8,766 bases of DNA from Pleurocapsa sp. MO_226.B13 (GTDB lineage Bacteria; Cyanobacteriota; Cyanobacteriia; Cyanobacteriales; Xenococcaceae). The notes below the pieces were generated by a model. The model ran no database searches and was not told where the DNA came from. It saw nothing but the letters and a program-made list of their open reading frames with translations. This document shows positions 1 through 7,172 of the stretch, piece after piece; position 1 is the first letter of the stretch, and the number at the start of each line of letters is the position of its first letter. The position numbers were made by a program, and so were the translations under genes. Location of the stretch: positions 1-8,766 of the forward strand of contig JASJEI010000460.1 of NCBI GenBank assembly GCA_030064795.1. The letters are read 5' to 3'.

Positions 1-1977
1 GTGATGGGTCACAGTTTGGGTGAATATGTTGCTGCCACTATTGCTGGGGTGTTTAGTCTCGAATCTGCCCTGAAGCTGGTTGCGATTAGGGCGCGTCTGA
101 TGCAGGCTCTACCCCAGGATGGAGCAATGTATGCCTTAATGACCGACACCAATACAGTCACCGAGGCAATTCAACCCTACCGCCAGCGGGTGGCAATCGC
201 TGCGATCAACGGTCCCCATAATGTCGTGGTTTCTGGTCATCGCGATGACTTGAGTGCGATCGTGGCCGATTTAACCACTCGTGGCATCAAGAGCAAACAA
301 CTACAGGTTTCTCACGCTTTCCATTCTCCCTTGATGAAGCCGATGTTGGCCGAATTTGAGGCGGTAGCCAGTCAAATTAGCTATTCGCCCCCCAAAATCA
401 AGCTCATCTCCAATCTAACGGGAGAGGAAGCCAAGTCAGAAATCGCCACGCCAAATTATTGGTGTCGTCATATTCTCATGCCCGTTAATTTTGCCACTAG
501 TATAGAAACTCTGGCAAGTTTGGGTTGTCGAGCATTTTTAGAAATTGGAGCCAAACCAACCTTACTTTCGATGGGTCGTCATTGTTTGACAGCTACTAAT
601 AGTAGTAGTAGTAACGAGCTTCAATGGTTGCCCAGTCTACGCCCAAAACGCGCCGATTGGCAACAGCTGTTAGCGAGTTTGGCGCAACTCTATGTCAGTG
701 GGGTCTCAGTGGACTGGTCGGGTTTCGACCGCGATTATCCCCGAAGACGCATCCCACTACCCACTTATCCTTTTCAGCGTCAGCGTTATTGGTTTGAAGA
801 GAGCGATCGCAACGAGCGCAAATCATCTTCCATAACCGAGTCGAATGGATCTTTTAAATCCCAAGAAAAAACCTCCCTGCTGGAAGTTGCTAAAAAGCGC
901 GACGAACTTTTAAGAGCGAACCCCAAACAACAGCAAAAACTATTAGAAAGTTATTTCGAGCAACTTTTAAAACGAGTAATGGGACTAAATGCTTCTCAAC
1001 TAGATTGGCAACAGCGTCTTTCTGATTTAGGACTCGACTCCTTGATGGCAACTGAATTAAGAAGACAGCTTGAAGACAACCTAGGCATCAAAGTACCAGT
1101 AGAATTTCTCGCCGAACTCAGTATCAAACAGTTTCTAGAACAGGTTCTAGTTCTGCTCCAAAAGCAACAAAAATCATCATCCCCAGTTAATGGTACTGTC
1201 AATTTACACGCTGAAAGTGAATCTAACAATAACCTGTGGATCGCTTGTCCTCAAGCAAAACCTCAAGCTCAAGTACGTTTGTTTTGCTTTCCTTATGCTG
1301 GAGCGGGAGCTTCCTGTTTTCGTACCTGGACTGAGTATTTACCGCCAGAAATAGAAGTTTGCTCGATTCAGTTACCTGGTAGGGAAAATAGACGTAAAGA
1401 AGCTCCTTTAACCAGAATGAAGTTGGTAATCGAGACTCTTGCCCCGATGCTCCAACCCTATCTAGATAAGCCTTATACTTTTTTCGGGCATAGCATGGGA
1501 GCAATGGTGAGTTTTGAACTAGCACGAGAACTTCGGCGACGAAATTGGCGACAACCTTCTCGCTTGCTAGTTTCCGCCTGTCGCGCCCCTCAACTGCCAG
1601 ACCTCGATCCACCCCTCCATCGTCTTCCAGAAGATAAGTTTATCAAAAAACTAGAGCGTCTCAAGGGAATTCCAGAAAAGGTACTAGCCAGCCCAGAGTT
1701 AATGCAGCTATTTCTTCCCACCTTACGCGCTGATTTTGAGCTATTAGAAACTTATTTTTATCTTAATGAAGAACCTTTTGACTTTCCTATTACGGCTTTT
1801 GGGGGTTTATTAGACAACAAAGTCAGCTTAGAGGAACTTGCTGTCTGGCGCGAGCAAACCAATGGTGAATTTAACCTGCAAATGTTTTCTGGCGACCATT
1901 TCTTTTTGCACGCCAACAACCGCGAACTGTTGCCAGATCTGGCAGAGCAAATGCAAAAACTTTTGATTCTTAACTAA
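1..1977 (+). CDS. Type I polyketide synthase, C-terminal part (AT-ACP-thioesterase), 5' partial
   Basis: This is the end of a modular polyketide synthase; the window opens inside the acyltransferase (AT), so the GTG at base 1 is not a real start. The AT (residues 1-200) has GHSLGEY with nucleophile Ser5, the carboxylate-binding Arg30, and HAFHS at 105-109 with catalytic His108. HAFH predicts malonyl-CoA. The post-AT linker ends in YPFQRQRYW (about 257-265). A carrier protein follows, with LGLDSL and phosphopantetheine site Ser347. The C-terminal alpha/beta-hydrolase thioesterase (about 424-655) has GHSMG (Ser498), Asp605 and GDHFFL (His633), and resembles stand-alone proofreading TEs (GrsT/RifR type). 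No ketoreductase, dehydratase or enoylreductase lies between AT and ACP, so the module should leave a beta-keto group. The KS must lie upstream. The gene is first in a tight + strand series, 24 bases before a type III PKS. Confidence 0.95.
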   Translation: MMGHSLGEYVAATIAGVFSLESALKLVAIRARLMQALPQDGAMYALMTDTNTVTEAIQPYRQRVAIAAINGPHNVVVSGHRDDLSAIVADLTTRGIKSKQLQVSHAFHSPLMKPMLAEFEAVASQISYSPPKIKLISNLTGEEAKSEIATPNYWCRHILMPVNFATSIETLASLGCRAFLEIGAKPTLLSMGRHCLTATNSSSSNELQWLPSLRPKRADWQQLLASLAQLYVSGVSVDWSGFDRDYPRRRIPLPTYPFQRQRYWFEESDRNERKSSSITESNGSFKSQEKTSLLEVAKKRDELLRANPKQQQKLLESYFEQLLKRVMGLNASQLDWQQRLSDLGLDSLMATELRRQLEDNLGIKVPVEFLAELSIKQFLEQVLVLLQKQQKSSSPVNGTVNLHAESESNNNLWIACPQAKPQAQVRLFCFPYAGAGASCFRTWTEYLPPEIEVCSIQLPGRENRRKEAPLTRMKLVIETLAPMLQPYLDKPYTFFGHSMGAMVSFELARELRRRNWRQPSRLLVSACRAPQLPDLDPPLHRLPEDKFIKKLERLKGIPEKVLASPELMQLFLPTLRADFELLETYFYLNEEPFDFPITAFGGLLDNKVSLEELAVWREQTNGEFNLQMFSGDHFFLHANNRELLPDLAEQMQKLLILN

Positions 1978-2001
1978 ATAATCAACAAATCATAAATCAT
2001 T

Positions 2002-3123
2002 ATGGCTTATATTGTTGCTACATCTACTGGATTTCCTGCCCACTATTATCCACAACAAGTGCTATCTACAGCACTGCAAAAGTACTTCTTAGCTATGGAG
2101 TTGGATTTCGATCTTAGTATTATCGAACGTTTTTTCACTAATGTGGCGATTGATGGTCGTTACTTTGCCTTTCCTCTAGATTCCTTTTACGAACCACCAG
2201 GATTTGGCACGATCGCTAATGCAGCAATTGAAACTAGTGTCGATCTTCTCAAGGGAACAATCAACAGATTATTAGATAAGGTAGATTTAGAACCTCATCA
2301 AATATCGCAACTCACCTCCGTTACCCTAACTCCAGCAGTTCCATCCCTAGATATTCGGTTGATGAATCAAATTCCCTTTTCTCCTAACATTAAAAGAATG
2401 CCCTTGTCTGGAGTGGGCTGTATGGGTGGAGCTTTTAGCTTGGCAAGAGCAGCAGAATATCTCAAGTGCCGACCGACAGAAGCTTCGATAGTATTTGCGA
2501 TCGAGCTTTCTTCCTGTTTGTGGCAAGGTTCGCTACAACGGGATCTATATACCTTAATTAAGCAATTACCAGAAGATCCCTCTCAATATACCAATATCAT
2601 CATGGCGATTGTAACTGCTGCCTTATTTGGCGATGGTTCGGGTGCAACATTGATGGTCGGTGACGACCACCCTCTAGCCCGCTCGGGACAGCCTCGAATT
2701 GTTGATAGTTGCTCGGTTATGCTGCCCAATACCGTTCATCTAATGGGTATGGATTTAGTCGATACGGGTACGAGAAATATCCTCAGACCAGAAGTATCCG
2801 ACTATGTGAAAGTTGGACTACGGCAAGCACTCGATCCGCTTCTAGTCAAACACGATCTCTCCACCGACAAAATTGCTCGCTGGATCGTGCATCCAGGTGG
2901 ACCAAAAATTATTCAAGCCATTGAAGATGAGTTCGCACTTCCTGATATAGCACTTCAGCCCAGTCGAGATGCCCTAGCAAAAATTGGTAATATTTCCTCA
3001 CCCACAGTCCTCTACATTCTGGAGCAAACTCTATCACAACAACAACCACCTCCAGGTTCTTATGGCTTATTAATAGCTATGGGACCTGGATTTTCTCAAG
3101 AAGCAATTTTGCTGCAATGGTAA
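2002..3123 (+). CDS. Type III polyketide synthase (chalcone/stilbene synthase-like; probable alkylresorcinol or alkylpyrone synthase)
   Basis: This is a 373-residue thiolase-fold enzyme of normal length for bacterial type III PKSs. Such enzymes extend an acyl starter with malonyl-CoA and cyclise the chain on one active site. The full Cys-His-Asn triad is visible: Cys140 in GVGCMGGAF, His297 in WIVHPGGPKI and Asn330 in GNISSPTVLYIL. The His-to-Asn spacing of 33 equals that of plant chalcone synthase, and HPGGP plus GN(I/M)SS separate it from FabH (KAS III). TPAVPSLDIRL (about 110-120) matches the family's (S/T)P..D.RL segment. The ATG at 2002 gives the expected N-terminus; no Shine-Dalgarno sequence is apparent. 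Following an unreduced type I module, it probably accepts that beta-ketoacyl chain and builds a resorcinol or pyrone head. Starter and ring type are inference; membership of the family is secure. Confidence 0.92.
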   Translation: MAYIVATSTGFPAHYYPQQVLSTALQKYFLAMELDFDLSIIERFFTNVAIDGRYFAFPLDSFYEPPGFGTIANAAIETSVDLLKGTINRLLDKVDLEPHQISQLTSVTLTPAVPSLDIRLMNQIPFSPNIKRMPLSGVGCMGGAFSLARAAEYLKCRPTEASIVFAIELSSCLWQGSLQRDLYTLIKQLPEDPSQYTNIIMAIVTAALFGDGSGATLMVGDDHPLARSGQPRIVDSCSVMLPNTVHLMGMDLVDTGTRNILRPEVSDYVKVGLRQALDPLLVKHDLSTDKIARWIVHPGGPKIIQAIEDEFALPDIALQPSRDALAKIGNISSPTVLYILEQTLSQQQPPPGSYGLLIAMGPGFSQEAILLQW

Positions 3124-3195
3124 ACATTTTCAATCATCACTGAATGCTACTGAGGTCTATTTAACTCTAAAAACTAACTGTTTTGCGATGCTATC

Positions 3196-3900
3196 ATGCT
3201 TTGTTTTCTAAAAGAAAGAGCGACTCAACTACAAGAATTAGCCGATGCACCCGATTGCAACCAAGCAATCCTTTACAATACCTATACTCAATTTAAAACT
3301 CTCAATCTGCTTGTCTCACACTGGCGAAATATATACGAGTTTTATATCAGACCTCTGCTAAAAAAAGAAAATAGAACTTGGTCTTTACTCGATATTGGTT
3401 GTGGTGGAGGCGATATCACCCTAGCAATAGCTGAATGGGCAGCAAAAGACAATTTGTCATTAAAAATCACTGCTATTGATACAGATATTAGAGCTATTAA
3501 TTATGTCAATAGCTTGAGTAATCCACACAATATTGAGTTTCGCAACATTTCTACTCAAGAGCTAATAGCTCAAAATCGTTCCTTCGATCTCGTCATCTCA
3601 AACCACTTTATTCATCATTTAAATACTAGCGAACTCAAGGAAATCGTGGCGCAAGTCGAACATTTGGCAACCAAGATGGTTATTTTTAATGATATCGAGC
3701 GTTCTGGTCTTCTATACTTCGGTTTTGCCACACTTGGTCTTCTGTTAAAACCATTTTTTCCTAAGTCCTTTATTTGGGTAGATGGTCTCCGTTCGATTAT
3801 GCGTAGCTATACTCGCTCTGAGTTAATGGCGATCGCCAAAAATAATTGGCAGGTAAAACGTCTATTTTTCTCTAGACTTTTACTCATTTACTCTCAATAA
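3196..3900 (+). CDS. Class I SAM-dependent methyltransferase, probable tailoring enzyme
   Basis: This 234-residue soluble methyltransferase has a Rossmann-type SAM site. Motif I is LLDIGCGGGDITLAIA (residues 64-79), with Asp66 and the glycine loop 68-72. An acidic motif II, ITAIDTDIRAI, follows about 25 residues later, and FDLVISNHFIHHL forms the post-I/motif III strand. The pattern is UbiE/Methyltransf_11-like, and the family methylates small molecules at oxygen or carbon. Proteins of this kind are common next to bacterial type III PKS genes. The gene sits 72 bases after the type III PKS and 23 before a second methyltransferase, so a role on the polyketide ring or its aromatic hydroxyls is likely. 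The sequence does not show which position is methylated. The C-terminal third (GLRSIMRSYTRSEL onward) is typical for the fold. No truncation is seen. An overlapping ATG at 3188 is out of frame. Confidence 0.85.
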   Translation: MLCFLKERATQLQELADAPDCNQAILYNTYTQFKTLNLLVSHWRNIYEFYIRPLLKKENRTWSLLDIGCGGGDITLAIAEWAAKDNLSLKITAIDTDIRAINYVNSLSNPHNIEFRNISTQELIAQNRSFDLVISNHFIHHLNTSELKEIVAQVEHLATKMVIFNDIERSGLLYFGFATLGLLLKPFFPKSFIWVDGLRSIMRSYTRSELMAIAKNNWQVKRLFFSRLLLIYSQ

Positions 3901-3923
3901 ACTCTAGCTCGGAACTTCAAACA

Positions 3924-4442
3924 ATGCTAACGCAATTCTTGTTTTGCAGTATTATTGCTGCCGTTATTCTACAACGACTGTGGGAACTTCGCCTCAGTCG
4001 GCATAATGAAGCATATATCTTAGCTCAGGGAGGAAAAAAACATAGCGATAATCTTCTGGGTATGGTCAAAGTGCTGCAAATAAGCTGGTGGGTAGCAATG
4101 TTACTTGAAGTTTGGTGCCTCGATCGCCCCTTCATACCGCTTTTAGCTGCTATAGGAATACTAGCAACAGTAACTGGTCAGATTTTACGCTATCTATCAA
4201 TGCAAGCTTTGGGATATCGCTGGACTTTACCGATTATTACCCTTCCTGGCATTCCCCCAGTTAGAAAAGGCATTTATCGTTACCTGCGACATCCTAATTG
4301 GCTGGGGGTCATACTTGAAATCGCTGGTTTACCTCTGTTTCACGGAGCTTATTTAACAGCGATTTTTTTTAGTATCGCTAATGCATTTTTGATCGGTAAA
4401 CGTATGCATACTGAGGAGCTAGCTTTAGCTAAAAATAGATGA
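3924..4442 (+). CDS. Isoprenylcysteine carboxyl methyltransferase (ICMT)-family membrane methyltransferase, C-terminus apparently shortened
   Basis: This is a 172-residue polytopic membrane protein of the ICMT/phospholipid methyltransferase superfamily. Hydrophobic segments lie near residues 3-20, 48-64, 70-92 and 127-157. The SAM-binding signature is YRYLRHPNWLGVILE, with Arg122, His123, Pro124, Asn125 and Glu132, followed by KRMHTEE with Arg160, Glu164 and Glu165. In bacterial type III PKS operons (SrsB in Streptomyces griseus, BpsB in Bacillus subtilis) family members O-methylate alkylresorcinols or alkylpyrones at the membrane. That role fits here, as the third gene after a type III PKS. 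As I recall the family, the double Glu is usually followed by some 20-30 more residues ending in a PRFxP-like segment. Here the frame stops seven residues after Glu165, a few bases before a structured, probably mobile element. The key SAM motifs are intact, so activity is still possible. Confidence 0.85.
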   Translation: MLTQFLFCSIIAAVILQRLWELRLSRHNEAYILAQGGKKHSDNLLGMVKVLQISWWVAMLLEVWCLDRPFIPLLAAIGILATVTGQILRYLSMQALGYRWTLPIITLPGIPPVRKGIYRYLRHPNWLGVILEIAGLPLFHGAYLTAIFFSIANAFLIGKRMHTEELALAKNR

Positions 4443-4453
4443 ACTTTAAAAGT

Positions 4454-4573
4454 GTGAGCGGGAATTCCCATACCTTTTCAGGTATGGGATGAAAGCCCTA
4501 AAGGATTAGCTTCGCGTCACGAACTGGGCAGCGTAGAGGTTGAGATTGAACAGTTAAATAGCAATTCATGAAC
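4454..4573 (+). ncRNA. Structured element resembling HEARO / IscB-type omega RNA, without an IscB gene
   Basis: About 120 bases begin at GTGAGCGGGAA and end at CAATTCATGAAC. An 8-bp perfect hairpin is visible (CCCATACC 4467-4474, GGTATGGG 4481-4488, loop TTTTCA). GCCC (4495-4498) can pair with GGGC (4526-4529). A 3' stem forms between TGA(G)ATTG (4541-4548) and CAATTCA (4562-4568) with one bulged G. There is no T-run after the first hairpin, so this is not a simple terminator. The conserved-looking core (GAAAGCCC, CTTCGCGTCACGAACTGGGC, AGCGTAGAGG, GAACAGTTAAATAGC) matches my recollection of the HEARO family, which is frequent in cyanobacteria, often ORF-less, and now known as the guide RNA scaffold of IscB. 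No IscB frame follows. The alternative is the right end of an IS200/IS605 element with its TnpB guide RNA. Family assignment is from memory only. Confidence 0.45.
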
Positions 4574-4628
4574 TCTTTATATAGCATGCATGGGTTTTGG
4601 TTGTGGTATGATACTCATGTACGTAAAA

Positions 4629-5676
4629 GTGCGACCTGTTAAGGTCAAAGGTAATGTTACATTACCGTCAAACCTTGTGAGGTACATAACTCATAACTCA
4701 TAATTCTATAGAGGTTAAATTCTTCTCTACCAAACCCAAGGTATGAATCCATCTACCCAGGTTATGTTAACTGGCAATTAACATCTCTCGGTGCATGGGT
4801 AGAAATGCAGCAATTCCGAAAGTCGTCTTTAGGTATCTGCTAGGGGAGTTACATATGGTTAACGTACAGTCAATTCACTCACCTTGTCGTAAACAGGTAT
4901 GGACGTAAAGCGGCTGAAAAAGCATAGGTGATCCAACTATGCTCCCAAATTAGCCAGTAAAACACTTCAGACTTTAAACGTACAGTGTAGGCTGATAAAG
5001 GTTAAAACGTTCGCCATGAAAGGATTGTCATATGGACTGCATTCAAGTTTTACATGAATGTGTAAGGGTGTCCGACACGGCATAATGTGAAAACCTAAGT
5101 GTAACGTGAAATAGATAATGGGAACAGGGAAACCCAATATATCTCCTGATAGAGATTAAAAGTCTGACCCAACTGTACCTAGTTAAAGGAAGTAAACCTA
5201 GATTTTACGTATCTTCTTTTAACAAAACACCAAGGGGGAGTCGAGAAGTTGGATAACCTGCCTTTATCAGATAATGGTAGCATCTAAAACTTCTGTGAGC
5301 GACAAAACAGAACTAATACAATCCAAAAGAGGTAGGTAGCCAACCACAAGATATATTGGAGTAGGATGTCCTAAAAAGCTAATGCCTTACCCTGAAAAGA
5401 CAGGGGGAGGGGAAACCAAGGATATGCCCACGTAGGACGGTCACTGAGTAGGATACGATTTAGTATCATCTTAATATGCCTAATACGCTGACTTCGTCGG
5501 TCAAGCGTGGGATGAATAAGGATGAGAACAACGTTAAACAATCCGAGTCCGAAAACTGGTAACGGTAAAGGACACCCTAACATTGGGACTCACACCAGGA
5601 GCTAGATGAGTTGGAAACTCTCATGTCTGGTTCTGAAGTAGAGGTGAGGTTCAGTAATGAACCCATCGACTACAAC
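4629..5676 (+). mobile_element. Group II intron, ORF-less, ribozyme apparently intact
   Basis: This ~1.05 kb self-splicing ribozyme/retroelement starts with the canonical GTGCG. The six exon bases just before it (GTAAAA, 4623-4628, IBS1) are the exact complement of TTTTAC (5048-5053). TTTTAC lies in the loop of a CATTCA/TGAATG hairpin (5040-5060), the classic EBS1 arrangement. Domain V is at 5599-5633: GAGCTAGA pairs with TCTGGTTC and holds the AGC triad, the upper stem is TGAG/CTCA, a two-base TG bulge is present, and the terminal loop contains GGAA. Domain VI (about 5637-5673) pairs GTAG/CTAC, GGTG/CATC and GGTTC/GAACC, with A5669 as likely branch point. That puts the 3' end near 5676, ending AC, within 3 bases. 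Domain I helices include GGTAATG/CATTACC (4651-4667) and TCTACCCA/TGGGTAGA. No reverse transcriptase frame lies inside, so mobility would need a maturase supplied in trans. No HIP1 site occurs here, unlike flanking genes. Confidence 0.87.
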
Positions 5677-5793
5677 TCCTGAAAACAGATTTATCAATGT
5701 CAAAGGAAATAAATCACCTTTCGACGGAGTGATTATCGAGCCAGAAGTCTAATTTAACTTCCAGCTTATTTCTTTTTTCTATGAGTAAAGAAT
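5677..5793. other. Intron 3' flank with a short relic-like open frame
   Basis: This stretch between the intron and the end of the next gene has no full gene. A + strand frame runs from ATG at 5657 (inside domain VI) to TAA at 5750-5752. Its residues include FINVKGNKSPFDG, then VIIEPEV and the stop. VKGNKSPFDG resembles the segment leading into the HNH domain of cyanobacterial group II intron proteins, where (D)xxYW normally follows; here that part is missing. It may be a scrap of such a protein or chance. GAAGT/ACTTC near 5744-5762, followed by T-rich sequence on the + strand, is at best a weak terminator. Confidence 0.2.
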
Positions 5794-6807
5794 TTAGTCA
5801 GCATATAGTGTGACTTCAGGGGCTTCTCCTACGGTAACTGTCACTGTAGCTGTGTCTGTGGCGTTACTAGAATCGCTGATTGTGTAATTAAAAGTATCGT
5901 TGCCTGTAAAACCACTAGCAGGAGTATAAAGTACTTTGTTTCCTTGAATAGTTACCGTACCATCGCTTAAGAAACTATCTACTTCAGTTAATGAGAAGGT
6001 TTCTCCGTCAGGATCGCTATCGTTGGCAATAACGTCCACTAGGATTTCTGTTTCATAAGGAGTTGTGGCGCGATCGTCTTCAGCAGCAGGAGCTAAATTA
6101 GAAGTAGGTGCATCAGGAATTTCGGGTAGGTTGTCTTCGCCTATATAAATAGCAAAAACGATATCGTTATAGTCTTTGTCTCCCCCTTCGTATAAATCTT
6201 CCCAGGCTAAAACTAAATAACCTTGATAGGCATAAGCCATGACGTGCTGAAGATTATCGGGATTACGATCTACACCTGCATAATAGGTATAAAAATCTGT
6301 ATTTTGATAGGCATTAGCCAAAAGAGCAAAGTCTAAAGTAGAACCTGCTTCCACTTCGCCAAAGCTGACATAATCTCCCGATCGCAATTGTTCTGTATCA
6401 TCACCCATGGAAGCATCAATGAATATTAAACCTTCTCTATTAGTTGTTCCCGTGGATTTTAACTTTAGCTGATTGCGATATCCAGCTCCTTCGTGAATGA
6501 AGTAAACTTTTAGATCTTCAATATTGTATTTTATATTGAGTTTAGTAGCATCAAGTTTGCGTGCATTAAGTTCTTCTAAGTCGATCGCACTTGCTTCTTG
6601 GCGAACAAATTGTTGAAAGGCATCAACACCTCGTCCCGCACTACTACCATCATCGTTAGTATAGTCAGTGGTATGAAAGACTGTGGCTGGATTGTTGTAG
6701 CGATAAAAGTTTAAGTCAGAGAAATTAAAGCTAGCTTTAGCGGGTAAAGTTGACCCAATAGCTAAAGCGATCGCACCTAAAAATAAGGAGGAGTTTTTGA
6801 ATTTCAT
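5794..6807 (-). CDS. Exported DUF4114 domain protein with a C-terminal Ig-like (cadherin-like/VCBS-type) repeat
   Basis: This 337-residue secreted protein has an N-terminal signal peptide: MKFKN, a hydrophobic core, and PAKA before Ser26 as the likely cleavage site. Residues about 98-222 match DUF4114, including FIHEGAGYRNQL and the acidic hallmark WEDLYEGGDKDYNDIVF (202-218), which probably binds calcium. Residues about 238-327 form one beta-sandwich repeat of the Big_9/cadherin-like type, with DVIANDSDPDG and YTPASGFTGNDTFNYTISD. No membrane anchor, LPXTG or PEP-CTERM segment follows; the protein ends at LYAD. DUF4114 proteins are common in cyanobacterial cell-surface or extracellular matrices, but the molecular function is unknown. 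The ATG at 6805-6807 gives an ideal signal peptide, though no clear ribosome-binding site is seen. It lies 39 bases downstream of a small exported protein on the same strand, so co-transcription is plausible. Confidence 0.85.
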   Translation of the reverse strand: MKFKNSSLFLGAIALAIGSTLPAKASFNFSDLNFYRYNNPATVFHTTDYTNDDGSSAGRGVDAFQQFVRQEASAIDLEELNARKLDATKLNIKYNIEDLKVYFIHEGAGYRNQLKLKSTGTTNREGLIFIDASMGDDTEQLRSGDYVSFGEVEAGSTLDFALLANAYQNTDFYTYYAGVDRNPDNLQHVMAYAYQGYLVLAWEDLYEGGDKDYNDIVFAIYIGEDNLPEIPDAPTSNLAPAAEDDRATTPYETEILVDVIANDSDPDGETFSLTEVDSFLSDGTVTIQGNKVLYTPASGFTGNDTFNYTISDSSNATDTATVTVTVGEAPEVTLYAD

Positions 6808-6846
6808 GGGCTTAATATTAATAATTTATTTATGTTTTTTTAGAGA

Positions 6847-7110
6847 TTAGTTTTGAACTTCTGCACAATAAGTTTGTAGATTTAGTTCACCAGTAGCCAA
6901 ACTTTTAAGGGTATTTTTTTGATATTCATCAATAATATTTTTGACTTCGCTATAAGCTTTGGCGATCGCCGTTTTGGTTTCTGCTGTTTGTTCTGCATGG
7001 TTGCAAACCACTCTAGCTAATTCTTCATCGGTCATTACTAGACCTTGAGCAATAGCAGGAACAGAATAGATTAGTGAGGTTAAATAAATAAATAAAGCAG
7101 TTTTTTTCAT
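6847..7110 (-). CDS. Small exported protein of unknown function, two cysteines
   Basis: I do not recognise the family. The preferred start is the ATG at 7108-7110, because MKKTALFIYLTSLIYSV then PAIA-Q forms a textbook signal peptide cut after residue 21. The longer frame from 7155 would put 15 polar or mixed residues before it. The mature chain would be about 66 residues, mostly helical by composition, with TDEELARVVCNHAEQ at its N-terminus. It contains only two cysteines, Cys36 and Cys82, which could form a disulfide in the periplasm. It lacks a lipobox and membrane segments. It lies just upstream of the DUF4114 gene on the same strand with 39 bases between, which suggests a shared transcript and a cell-envelope or extracellular role. 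That function is inferred only from export and context. Confidence 0.65.
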   Translation of the reverse strand: MKKTALFIYLTSLIYSVPAIAQGLVMTDEELARVVCNHAEQTAETKTAIAKAYSEVKNIIDEYQKNTLKSLATGELNLQTYCAEVQN

Positions 7111-7144
7111 AATGGTTATTAATATTTTTTTGTCTTCTAGAACA

Positions 7145-7172
7145 TTTATAACCAATAGAAATACTTATGTAA
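7145..7172 (-). promoter_or_regulatory. Candidate sigma-70-type promoter for the exported-protein pair
   Basis: Read on the - strand, TTACAT (7167-7172) and TATAAA (7145-7150) are separated by 16 bases. The start codon at 7110 would then lie about 28 bases after the expected transcription start. The boxes are near consensus, but the region is AT-rich, so a chance match is possible. Confidence 0.25.

Noticed and set aside
996..1612. Antisense open frames opposite the PKS ACP and thioesterase
   Set aside because: They lie opposite clearly conserved domains with catalytic residues and show no recognisable protein features; they are shadows.
2709..2924. Second + strand frame within the type III PKS
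   Set aside because: It overlaps the region encoding the conserved WIVHPGGP segment in another frame and has low-complexity, arginine/serine-rich content.
4467..4488. Rho-independent terminator for the biosynthetic operon
   Set aside because: The hairpin is strong, but no T-run follows and it is embedded in a larger conserved-looking structured element.
4586..4599. Inverted 13-of-14 match between 4586-4599 and 8664-8677 as shared ends of a mobile element
   Set aside because: Matches of this length with one mismatch are expected by chance in a window of this size, and the similarity does not extend.
5371..5583. 70-residue - strand frame inside the group II intron
   Set aside because: It is antisense to ribozyme sequence just before domain V; no start signal or family resemblance was seen.
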